The position numbers and the translations under genes are program-made. Below, one piece after another: positions 1 to 6,549 of a DNA stretch of 6,859 nt (within the stretch, counting starts at the first letter, position 1; the number at the start of each line of letters is the position of its first letter). The notes under the pieces were generated by a model that searched no databases, was not told the origin of the DNA, and saw only the letters and a list, made by a program, of their open reading frames with translations. Source of the DNA: Actinomycetes bacterium (lineage in GTDB: Bacteria > Actinomycetota > Acidimicrobiia > UBA5794). The stretch lies in assembly GCA_030598305.1 (NCBI GenBank), contig JAUVQC010000068.1, forward strand, positions 1 to 6,859, read 5' to 3'.

Positions 1-665
1 AGGATTCGTTGTTCCCTGAGTCTTCTGGATCGTCTGTGGGTCCGGTAATCCTGATGGTTGCTGATGGCATGGGCGGCGCAGTCGCCGGTGAGGTGGCATC
101 GGGGATCGCTGTTGCCACAGCATCCCGAGCCGACGCGTCCGACGACGTATCACCCGAAGAACGCGTGATTTCGGCCAACGAGGCCGTCGGTCGGGCCGTT
201 GCTGATGATGCATCGCTCGCGGGTATGGGGACAACACTCACCCTTGTGAAACTCACCGAGGATGGAATATTGGATCTCGCTCACGTCGGTGACAGCCGCG
301 CCTACCTGCTGCGAGACGGCGCCATGCAACAGATCACCAGCGACCATACGCTGGTGAACGAGCTCATCGAACTCGGCAGGATCACACCGGAGGAGGCAGA
401 GCATCATCCACATCGTCACCTCATCACCCGTGTGCTCGGACTTGGCCCCGTGGGTGTGGACACCCAGAAGATTCCTTTGGCAGCCGGTGACAGGATCCTG
501 CTCTGCTCCGATGGGCTGACAACGATGATCTCCGACTTCGGTGTCGAGCAGATCCTTGCTGCGGGAGAAGGAGTCGAAGCCACGGTGTGGTCGCTGATCG
601 AACATGCCAACACAGCCGGTGGCGTCGACAACACAACTGTCGTGGTGATCGATGTAAGCACATGA
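1..665 (+). CDS. pstP: PP2C-family Ser/Thr protein phosphatase, PstP-like (5' end cut off by window edge)
   Basis: Metal-dependent phosphatase that removes phosphate from Ser/Thr residues, by context the partner of the PknB kinase encoded downstream. The reading frame is open to the left edge, and the first complete codons (from base 3) read Asp-Ser-Leu-Phe, which looks like the end of the family's Asn-Glu-Asp-Ser motif. The TTG at base 9 is therefore internal and the true start lies upstream, probably only a few tens of codons away. Visible family motifs are VADGMGG (metal-binding Asp at 63-65), GMGTTLT, HVGDSRAY (Asp at 291-293), a SDHT segment, LCSDGLT (Asp at 510-512) and GGVDNTT (Asp at 627-629), so the catalytic site appears complete apart from the missing edge. 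The protein ends only 9 residues after the VDN motif, with no membrane segment. Mycobacterial PstP instead continues into a transmembrane and extracellular part, so this one looks cytosolic. The stop overlaps the next start by 4 bases. Confident on family; substrate assignment comes from context. Confidence 0.95.
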   Translation, partial: DSLFPESSGSSVGPVILMVADGMGGAVAGEVASGIAVATASRADASDDVSPEERVISANEAVGRAVADDASLAGMGTTLTLVKLTEDGILDLAHVGDSRAYLLRDGAMQQITSDHTLVNELIELGRITPEEAEHHPHRHLITRVLGLGPVGVDTQKIPLAAGDRILLCSDGLTTMISDFGVEQILAAGEGVEATVWSLIEHANTAGGVDNTTVVVIDVST

Positions 666-1957
666 CGCGAAGGGCTGAGGCCGGTCTCATCATCGCCGCC
701 GCCCTTCTCGCGTCGGTGGGCGTCGCCATTGTCGAGTTCACCCACGGTGACTGGCTCGGCGCCCAGGTCGCGCTCACGTTCCTCGCGTTCGCTGCGTCTT
801 TCGGTGGTATACACCTCGCCACGATGCGTTGGGCTCCCGGAGCGTCAAGTCTCGTCCTCCCCATTGCATCCTTCCTCACTGCTGTTGGGTTCATCGAGAT
901 CTACCGACTGGACAGCCATCTCGCCGCGTTGCAGCGGTGGTCACTCCTTGTCGCCGCCGCCGCAGGATCCCTCATCCTCTGGCTCATCAGAACCACGGGT
1001 GTTGCCGTGCTGCGCAAGTACCGGTATGTCCTTCTCGCGATAGGAATCGGGGCTCTTCTCCTGCCTCTCCTTCCCGATTCCTGGTCGATACATGGTGCAA
1101 CGGTCAACGGATCGCGTCTGTGGGTTCGGATTGACATTCCGGGAACCGGTCGAATCCTCAGTTTCCAGCCCGGCGAGATCGCAAAGGTATTGATCACGAT
1201 CTTCCTCGCCTCCTACCTGGCCGAGCGCGCCGAGGCGATGTCCGTCGTCCAGCGCAAGATCGGTCCCCTGAAGTTCCCTGAGCCCCGCCATCTCGGTCCC
1301 GTCGTGGTCGCTGCTGGCGTAGCGTTTTTCGTACTCATCTACCAACGCGATCTCGGCGCGTCGCTTCTCCTCTTCGGCATCTTCATTGGCATGCTCTACG
1401 TGGCAACCGGGCGTTCGTTCTATGTGATCTCGGGAGCCGTATTGGCGGTACTCGCCGGATTCGTCGCCTACACGACATTCGACCATGTACAGAGACGCAT
1501 CGAAGCGTGGATCGATCCCTTCGCCCACTTCCAGGACGCCGGCTACCAAACCGTCCAGGGCCTGTTTGCCATGGGATCCGGGGCGTTGACAGGCTCGGGC
1601 ATCGGTCTCGGACGACCAGACCTGATCCCGGCAGCGGCCACAGACTTCATCTTCGCCGCCGTGGCCGAGGAGATGGGTCTTGCGGGCGCACTCGCGGTGC
1701 TTGCTGGCTTTGCTCTTCTGGTCGCGACGGGTTTCGGTATCGCGATCCGATCCCGCGACCGGTTCCGAAAGTACCTTGCCGGAGGCCTCACCATCGTCCT
1801 TGGACTCCAAGCATTCATCATCCTCGCCGGTGTGCTCAGGCTCCTCCCGGTCACAGGGATCACGCTGCCGTTCATGTCCTACGGAGGGTCATCTCTCCTC
1901 GCCAACTTCGCGATCCTCGCTCTCCTCCTGCGAGTATCGCATGAGGAGCGACTGTGA
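662..1957 (+). CDS. rodA: SEDS-family peptidoglycan glycosyltransferase (RodA/FtsW)
   Basis: Multi-pass membrane enzyme that polymerises lipid II into glycan strands; SEDS proteins work with a class B PBP, here PbpA encoded next. The ATG at 662 was chosen because it overlaps the phosphatase stop as ATGA and places the first membrane segment at residues 7-25. The frame is open back to 587, but that would add 25 polar residues inside the phosphatase gene. The resulting 431 residues are close to the usual family size. Visible SEDS signatures are VNGSRLWV (148-155) followed by FQPGE (168-172, usually QPSE), YQRDLGASLL with the conserved Asp230 proposed as catalytic (bases 1349-1351), GSGIGLGRP (311-319), an AEEMGLAGA helix (335-343), and the terminal LPVTGITLPFMSYGGSS (395-411). 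I count about 10 hydrophobic segments by eye. RodA rather than FtsW is inferred from the pairing with pbpA and the mycobacterial gene order. No strong Shine-Dalgarno precedes the start, so coupling to the phosphatase gene is likely. Confidence 0.95.
   Translation: MTRRAEAGLIIAAALLASVGVAIVEFTHGDWLGAQVALTFLAFAASFGGIHLATMRWAPGASSLVLPIASFLTAVGFIEIYRLDSHLAALQRWSLLVAAAAGSLILWLIRTTGVAVLRKYRYVLLAIGIGALLLPLLPDSWSIHGATVNGSRLWVRIDIPGTGRILSFQPGEIAKVLITIFLASYLAERAEAMSVVQRKIGPLKFPEPRHLGPVVVAAGVAFFVLIYQRDLGASLLLFGIFIGMLYVATGRSFYVISGAVLAVLAGFVAYTTFDHVQRRIEAWIDPFAHFQDAGYQTVQGLFAMGSGALTGSGIGLGRPDLIPAAATDFIFAAVAEEMGLAGALAVLAGFALLVATGFGIAIRSRDRFRKYLAGGLTIVLGLQAFIILAGVLRLLPVTGITLPFMSYGGSSLLANFAILALLLRVSHEERL
1943..1948 (+). 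promoter_or_regulatory. Ribosome binding site for pbpA
   Basis: GAGGAG lies 5 bases before the GTG at 1954, inside the last codons of rodA. It supports GTG 1954 as the pbpA start and suggests that pbpA can recruit ribosomes in addition to the 4-base overlap coupling. Confidence 0.7.
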
Positions 1958-3420
1958 ACGTTCCCCTCAGGCGGGCTGCGTACGCGATACTTGCAGCCTG
2001 CGTGGCGCTCATCGTATCGGTGACCTACATCCAGGCCGTGAAAGGACCCGAACTTCGCGACGACCCCCGCAACCCGCGGGTGGTCGCGTGGAGAACGGGG
2101 AGACAACGGGGCCCGATCCTGTCCGCGGACGGGACCACGCTCGCTCGGTCATCACCCTCTGCAGATGACCCAAAGCTCTACCGGCGCCACTACCCCGAGG
2201 GTGACCTCTACGCCCACACCGTTGGGTACACGTCTGTGTTGTTCGGGTCACGCGGAGTCGAGAACACTCGTTCTACTGATCTCGTGTCGAACAGGGACTC
2301 GACGATCTCAGGCGTGCTGAACGGACTTCTCGGGGGCGACACGAACCCGCGTGGCGTTCGGCTCTCCCTTGACCACGCCCTTCAGACGATCGCCGCTGCT
2401 GCCCTCGGGGACCAGAACGGAAGCGTGGTCGCGATCGACCCGAGCACTGGGGCTGTACTCGCGATGGTCACCTACCCGCGCTTCGATCCGAACAGTCTCA
2501 TCGGACCGGATGCTGGTACGGCAGGTGCTGTACTCGAAGCCGACCCAGCTGAACCGTGGCGGGACCGCAGCATCGACGAGACGTATCCGCCCGGATCCAT
2601 CTTCAAGGTCATCACCACAGCGTCAGGACTTGACGAGGGCCTGGTGAGCCCCTCAACCGAATTCGATGATCCGCTCGCACTCGAGCTTCCCGGGAGTGAC
2701 TCGACGATCGAAAACTTCAACGGCAAGGTGTGTCGGAATGGCACAACGGTCACACTCGAGTACGCCTTCGTGAAGTCATGCAACACCGTCTTCGCCCAAC
2801 TTGGGATGGATCTCGGTGGTGACCAACTGGGGTTCACCTCCCGTGCGTTCGGTTACGACCAGATCGTGCCCTTCGAGTTCAAGGTGCTCTCCTCCCTGTT
2901 CCCACCACCGGGGACCATCGAGAACAACCCGCCTGCTACGGCTCAGAATGCCATCGGGCAGCGAGACAACCGTGCCACACCCCTACTCATGGCGATGGCG
3001 GCCGGGGCGGTGGCGAACAACGGAAACATCATGGTCCCATATCTCGTTTCGGAGATCTTCACATCGGACGGGATCGTGGAGATGGCGACCAACCCGGCCA
3101 CGTGGCGCCGAGCGATGAGCCCTGCGTCGGCAGCTGTGCTGTCTGATCTGATGGAACAGGTCGTGATATCGGGAACTGGGCGCAAGGCGGCAGTTCCTGG
3201 CGTGAGAATCGCAGGCAAGACAGGCACGGCAGAAGTCACCGGCAAGGCTCCCCACGCGTGGTTCATCGGGTTCGGACCCGTCGGCGCGCCACCCGGCACA
3301 CCACAGATCGCCATTGCTGTGATTGTTGAATCTGGTGGAGACTTCGGCGAGTCTGCCACGGGAGGTACCGTTGCGGCACCGATCGCCCAGCAAGTGCTGG
3401 CGGCGTTCTTTGGTGTGTGA
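1954..3420 (+). CDS. pbpA: Class B penicillin-binding protein, D,D-transpeptidase (PbpA)
   Basis: Cross-links peptidoglycan stem peptides outside the cytoplasmic membrane; the likely partner of the SEDS polymerase before it. The 488 residues are close to the size of mycobacterial PbpA. A single N-terminal membrane anchor spans about residues 9-28. The segment ending GPELRDDPRNPRV and the QRGPILSADG stretch match the small N-terminal domain of actinobacterial PbpA; the longer pedestal of PBP2/PBP3 enzymes appears to be lacking. All three transpeptidase motifs are present: SIFK at 215-218 within YPPGSIFKVIT (nucleophile Ser215, bases 2596-2598), SCN at 275-277, and KTGT at 422-425 within AGKTGTAEV. 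The enzyme should therefore be active and bind beta-lactams. The GTG start overlaps the rodA stop as GTGA and is preceded by GAGGAG. After its stop comes a 49-base gap before pknB. In mycobacteria PbpA is a reported substrate of PknB; whether that holds here is unknown. Confidence 0.96.
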   Translation: MNVPLRRAAYAILAACVALIVSVTYIQAVKGPELRDDPRNPRVVAWRTGRQRGPILSADGTTLARSSPSADDPKLYRRHYPEGDLYAHTVGYTSVLFGSRGVENTRSTDLVSNRDSTISGVLNGLLGGDTNPRGVRLSLDHALQTIAAAALGDQNGSVVAIDPSTGAVLAMVTYPRFDPNSLIGPDAGTAGAVLEADPAEPWRDRSIDETYPPGSIFKVITTASGLDEGLVSPSTEFDDPLALELPGSDSTIENFNGKVCRNGTTVTLEYAFVKSCNTVFAQLGMDLGGDQLGFTSRAFGYDQIVPFEFKVLSSLFPPPGTIENNPPATAQNAIGQRDNRATPLLMAMAAGAVANNGNIMVPYLVSEIFTSDGIVEMATNPATWRRAMSPASAAVLSDLMEQVVISGTGRKAAVPGVRIAGKTGTAEVTGKAPHAWFIGFGPVGAPPGTPQIAIAVIVESGGDFGESATGGTVAAPIAQQVLAAFFGV

Positions 3421-3433
3421 AGGCCTCTGATGT

Positions 3434-3449
3434 AGCCCGTTATCGGGTT
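3434..3449 (+). other. Small hairpin in the pbpA-pknB gap
   Basis: AGCCCG-TTAT-CGGGTT can fold as a 6-base-pair stem (one G-U pair in RNA) with a 4-base loop. GTAG at 3432-3435 and CTAC at 3456-3459 add an outer complementary pair separated by a bulge. It sits 13 bases after the pbpA stop. It has no following U-run, so it is at most a weak terminator, an mRNA 3'-end stabiliser or a protein site. It could also be chance. Confidence 0.3.
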
Positions 3450-3456
3450 GTATAGC

Positions 3457-3462
3457 TACCCT
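3457..3462 (+). promoter_or_regulatory. Possible -10 element (TANNNT) for a leaderless pknB transcript
   Basis: TACCCT fits the actinobacterial TANNNT -10 pattern, and its end is 7 bases before the GTG at 3470. That is the spacing expected if transcription starts at the start codon itself. No clear -35 is seen 16-18 bases upstream. An alternative -10, TATAGC at 3451-3456, with CTGATG at 3427-3432 as a poor -35, would give a leader of a few bases. The hexamer is short and degenerate, so this is a suggestion supported mainly by the absence of any ribosome binding site. Confidence 0.35.
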
Positions 3463-3469
3463 CTCGCCC

Positions 3470-5755
3470 GTGGAAGAACGCGTTCTCTCCGGTAGGTACC
3501 AGATCGTCCGTCATCTCGCCCGAGGCGGCATGGCAGATGTCTATGAAGCTGAGGACACGCTGCTCGGTCGATCCGTCGCGGTGAAGCTGCTGCATGCGAA
3601 TTTTGCCTCCGACGACGCGTTTGTTGCCCGGTTCCGAAGAGAGGCGCAGGCAGCAGCGAACCTTTCGCATCCGAACATCGTCGCGATCTACGACTGGGGC
3701 AAGGACGAAGGTACCTATTTCATGGTCATGGAGCTGATCCGTGGTCGCACCCTGCGTGAGATCGTCAAGTCTGAAGGTGCCCTTCTCCCTAGGCGATCGG
3801 CTGAGATCGCAGCCGAGGCAGCGGCAGCACTGACCATTGCGCACCAGCACGGCGTCTACCACCGCGATATCAAGCCGGGCAACATCATGATCACCGACGA
3901 CGGATCGGTGAAGGTGACCGACTTCGGAATCGCCAGGGCGCTCGACGACTCAGAGGAGTTGACCCGTACCGGCGCAGTCATCGGAACCGCCACGTACTTC
4001 TCTCCAGAACAAGCTCAAGGGCTGCCAGCGGACGAGCGATCGGACGTCTACAGCCTCGGCATAGTCCTGTATGAAATGCTCGCTGGCAAACCGCCGTTCA
4101 CCGGAGAGAGTCCCGTCGCCGTTGCGTATCAGCATGTATCCGAGCAGGCCCCTGCACCTGACTCTGTCAATCCGGATGTGCCGCGCGAGATCGCCGCGAT
4201 TGCCGAGCACGCCATCAGGAAGAAGCCCGACGACAGGTACCAGACCGCAGACGAATTCCGGACAGACCTGCTCCGCTATCTCGGAGGGAACGAGCCGATC
4301 GCAGCCGCTGCACTTCTTGCCGCAGCTCCAACCGCGATGATCGCCACGCCCGCTCCCCCACCACTTGCCGGGGATCCCGGATCAACGATGACCTTCGATT
4401 CCCCAGCCGAAGAACGCAGTCAAGCTGGCTACTGGGCTGCCGTTGGGGCTCTCATCGTGATCCTCCTCCTCGGGCTCTGGCTTCTCCTTAGGCTTCTATC
4501 CGGCGGTGAGGCTGCCGTGGGAACGGTGGAGATCCCCAATCTGACGGGTGTTGCCGCTGAGCAGGCATTCGAAACACTGCAGGGGATGGACCTGAAAGTT
4601 CGAGCCGTACAGGAGACAAGCGACGAGATTGCCGTTGGGCTTGTGATCCGTACCGATCCCCCGGCTGGGTCTGACGTGGAGCCTGGAAGTTTCGTGGACG
4701 TTGTCGTGTCTGCCGGTGAGGAGGAATTCGGGGTACCGAACGTCATCGGTGAGAACGTCGACGTCGCTGCAGCGCGCATCGAGGCCCAGGGTTTCGTTGT
4801 CGGGAATCGCGAGTACGTTGAAACCGACGATGTTGACGAGAACCTCGTCATCGCGCAGAGCCCAGACGGTGGTTCAACTGCGCCCCCGGGAACAGCAGTC
4901 GATCTCATCGTGTCCGCCGGTCCTTCGTCCATCGAAGTACCCGATGTCTCAGGCAAGTCCTCAGAGACAGCAATCCTCGAACTGGCCCGTGCGGGCTTCG
5001 AGAATATCGAGACACAGGACGAGTTCAGTGCGGATGTCCTCCAGGGATTCGTCATCGAAACGAACCCAGCAGCAGGCCAGACGGTGCCGAAGGAAGCAAC
5101 GATCATCGTGCTCGTCTCCCAGGGCCCGGAACCGGTCGAGGTACCGAACCTCGAAGGAATGAGCCAGAGCCAGGCAAGTCAGGCTCTCAACGCGCTCGGC
5201 CTGTTGATGCAGGTCAGCCCCGATACCGTCGAGGTACCGATCGCGTCCGGCCTCGTCGGAAACGTTGCTGAACAGGACCCGACATTCGGAGAAACCGTGG
5301 ACGTCGGCTCGACTGTGACCGTGAAGCTCGGTGTCGTCCAACAGGTCACCGTGCCGAATGTGGTCGGACAGAACCTCATCGATGCGGAGATCGAGATCGC
5401 CAACGCGGGCCTGACACTGGCACCTCCGACCACCACGATCACCAATGTCCAGGCAGATGACAACAAGGTTGCAACGCAATCCCCCGATGGAGGAACCCTC
5501 GTCGATGAGGGATCGAGCGTCACGCTCACCGTGTGGCTGTACCAGCCCGACGTCCCCGACTTCATCGGCATGACGCTGGGTGAGGCCCAAACACTTGCAA
5601 CGAGTATTGGCCTCGGTACCGTTATCCAGATAGGAACTGTTGAAACCGCCGATGCCGGTCTTGTGGACAAGATCGAGTCCCAGACAACCCCACCCGGGAC
5701 ATCGGTACCTGTCGGAACCGACATCGAAGTCATCGTCTACGTCGCGGCGCCTTGA
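3470..5755 (+). CDS. pknB: Transmembrane Ser/Thr protein kinase with six PASTA repeats (PknB-like)
   Basis: Membrane receptor kinase that couples peptidoglycan state to phosphorylation of growth and division proteins. The start is well fixed: an in-frame TGA at 3428-3430 and no start codon between it and GTG 3470, while the kinase fold begins by residue 9 (GRYQIVRHL). The kinase domain spans about residues 9-272, with Gly-rich loop ARGGMADVY (17-25), ATP-binding Lys39, helix C Glu58, HRDIKPGN with catalytic Asp133, DFG at 151-153 and SPE at 178-180. Activation-loop residues Thr165 and Thr167 (LTRTGAVIGTA) align with the autophosphorylated pair of mycobacterial PknB. An Ala/Pro-rich linker (about 273-319) leads to one membrane helix (321-343). 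The outside part is six PASTA repeats and ends 3 residues after the last. At 761 residues it is longer than the roughly 626 of the four-repeat mycobacterial protein. No Shine-Dalgarno is visible; the stop overlaps mutY as TTGA. An active RD-type kinase is expected. Confidence 0.97.
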   Translation: MEERVLSGRYQIVRHLARGGMADVYEAEDTLLGRSVAVKLLHANFASDDAFVARFRREAQAAANLSHPNIVAIYDWGKDEGTYFMVMELIRGRTLREIVKSEGALLPRRSAEIAAEAAAALTIAHQHGVYHRDIKPGNIMITDDGSVKVTDFGIARALDDSEELTRTGAVIGTATYFSPEQAQGLPADERSDVYSLGIVLYEMLAGKPPFTGESPVAVAYQHVSEQAPAPDSVNPDVPREIAAIAEHAIRKKPDDRYQTADEFRTDLLRYLGGNEPIAAAALLAAAPTAMIATPAPPPLAGDPGSTMTFDSPAEERSQAGYWAAVGALIVILLLGLWLLLRLLSGGEAAVGTVEIPNLTGVAAEQAFETLQGMDLKVRAVQETSDEIAVGLVIRTDPPAGSDVEPGSFVDVVVSAGEEEFGVPNVIGENVDVAAARIEAQGFVVGNREYVETDDVDENLVIAQSPDGGSTAPPGTAVDLIVSAGPSSIEVPDVSGKSSETAILELARAGFENIETQDEFSADVLQGFVIETNPAAGQTVPKEATIIVLVSQGPEPVEVPNLEGMSQSQASQALNALGLLMQVSPDTVEVPIASGLVGNVAEQDPTFGETVDVGSTVTVKLGVVQQVTVPNVVGQNLIDAEIEIANAGLTLAPPTTTITNVQADDNKVATQSPDGGTLVDEGSSVTLTVWLYQPDVPDFIGMTLGEAQTLATSIGLGTVIQIGTVETADAGLVDKIESQTTPPGTSVPVGTDIEVIVYVAAP
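4520..5743 (+). repeat. Six tandem PASTA-domain repeats in PknB
   Basis: Six diverged units of about 65-70 codons each encode the extracellular part of PknB. Approximate kinase residue ranges are 351-416, 417-484, 485-552, 553-621, 622-691 and 692-758. Each opens with a (V/I)P-x-(hydrophobic)-x-G signature: EIPNLTG, GVPNVIG, EVPDVSG, EVPNLEG, TVPNVVG and DVPDFIG. Each then has an Ala-rich helix, and a late segment such as TDPPAGSDVEPG, QSPDGGSTAPPG or TTPPGTSVPVG. The repeats are clear at protein level; at DNA level only short pieces such as GAGGTACCGA recur, so the duplication is old. PASTA domains bind muropeptides or lipid II in known kinases; usually the last repeat matters most. Confidence 0.93.
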
Positions 5756-6549
5756 CAGATAGCGCGCTCCGTTCGTCCCGGAATTCTGCTCTTCTCACCT
5801 GGTTCAACGACAACGTACGCGATCTTCCATGGCGAACGACCACCGATCCGTATCTGATACTCGTCTCAGAGGTGATGCTCCAGCAGACACAGGTGAGCCG
5901 AGTCATTCCCAAGTATGAGGACTTCGTCGATCGCTGGCCTACGGTCGAGGATCTCTCCACAGCCGACACCGACGAGCTGCTGCGCTCGTGGTCAGGTCTC
6001 GGCTACAACAGTCGCGTCCTCCGACTTCAGGGTGCTGCGGTGATCATCGCGTCAGAGGGTTGGCCGGACTCGATCTCGGGACTCCGCGAGCTTCCGGGCG
6101 TCGGCCCATACACGGCGGCCGCGGTTGGATCGATCGCCTTCGGGGCGGACGTTCCTGCTGTCGACACGAATCTCAAGAGGATCTTGAGTCGGTGGGCAGG
6201 TGAGCCACTGTCGGGATCTGCCCTCCATGAGTTTGCGCTTGATGTGATTGGGACGCCCGCTGGCGACTGGAACCAGGCCCTCATGGATCTCGGGTCTACC
6301 CTGTGTAGGACCATTGACCCTACCTGTCGCGAGTGCCCGGTGAGTGAGTGGTGTCTTGATCCAACCGTCTATGAGGCTCCGCGCCGCCAATCTGCGTTCA
6401 ATGGCTCCAATCGGCAGCTACGTGGAGCATTGGTGCGAGCGCATCTTGCAGGCGAAGACCTACTTGACTCCGGAATCGCCCTCGACCGATCCGAAGAGGA
6501 CACCAGGTCAACCATCGACGCGCTCCGGTTCGAAGGCCTGATCAGTTAG
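5752..6549 (+). CDS. mutY: A/G-specific adenine DNA glycosylase (MutY), short actinobacterial form
   Basis: Base-excision repair enzyme that removes adenine mispaired with 8-oxoguanine, preventing G:C to T:A mutations. The fold signatures are LVSEVMLQQTQV with catalytic Glu40 (37-48), helix-hairpin-helix LPGVGPYTA (114-122), VDTNLKRIL with catalytic Asp138 (137-145, bases 6163-6165), and a [4Fe-4S] set Cys185-X6-Cys192-X2-Cys195-X5-Cys201. Tyr120 sits where endonuclease III has its lyase Lys, which favours MutY over Nth. The protein is 265 residues against about 350 in E. coli. The C-terminal NUDIX-like domain that recognises 8-oxoG is missing; residues about 215-265 (NRQLRG... to the end) resemble the short winged-helix-like tail of other actinobacterial MutY proteins. 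The TTG start overlaps the pknB stop by 4 bases and has no ribosome binding site, so translation probably depends on pknB. The 3' end overlaps the converging trpG/pabA gene by 8 bases. Confidence 0.93.
   Translation: MTDSALRSSRNSALLTWFNDNVRDLPWRTTTDPYLILVSEVMLQQTQVSRVIPKYEDFVDRWPTVEDLSTADTDELLRSWSGLGYNSRVLRLQGAAVIIASEGWPDSISGLRELPGVGPYTAAAVGSIAFGADVPAVDTNLKRILSRWAGEPLSGSALHEFALDVIGTPAGDWNQALMDLGSTLCRTIDPTCRECPVSEWCLDPTVYEAPRRQSAFNGSNRQLRGALVRAHLAGEDLLDSGIALDRSEEDTRSTIDALRFEGLIS

Noticed and set aside
9..11. TTG at 9 as the phosphatase start
   Set aside because: The frame continues upstream into Asp-Ser that fits the conserved N-terminal PP2C motif; the gene is simply cut by the window edge.
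587..661. 25-codon N-terminal extension of the SEDS gene from a GTG at 587
   Set aside because: It is polar, lies wholly in the phosphatase coding region, and ATG 662 gives a standard ATGA overlap with the first membrane helix close to the start.
941..1810. Long minus-strand open frame of 289 codons across rodA
   Set aside because: It is the antisense shadow of a GC-biased gene: its translation is low-complexity and charged, with no recognisable domain, and the plus strand carries complete SEDS motifs.
4429..5106. Minus-strand open frame of 225 codons across the PASTA region
   Set aside because: Ser/Thr/Pro-rich translation typical of antisense to Val/Gly/Asp-rich coding sequence; no domain signature.
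4520..5743. Possible DNA-level tandem repeat or recombination hotspot
   Set aside because: The similarity is at protein level only; shared DNA pieces are about 10 bases, so it is an old protein-domain repeat.
5752..5757. Perfect TTGACA -35 hexamer at the mutY start
   Set aside because: No -10-like hexamer is found 16-18 bases downstream (GC-rich sequence there), and the hexamer is formed by the TTG start plus the following codon.
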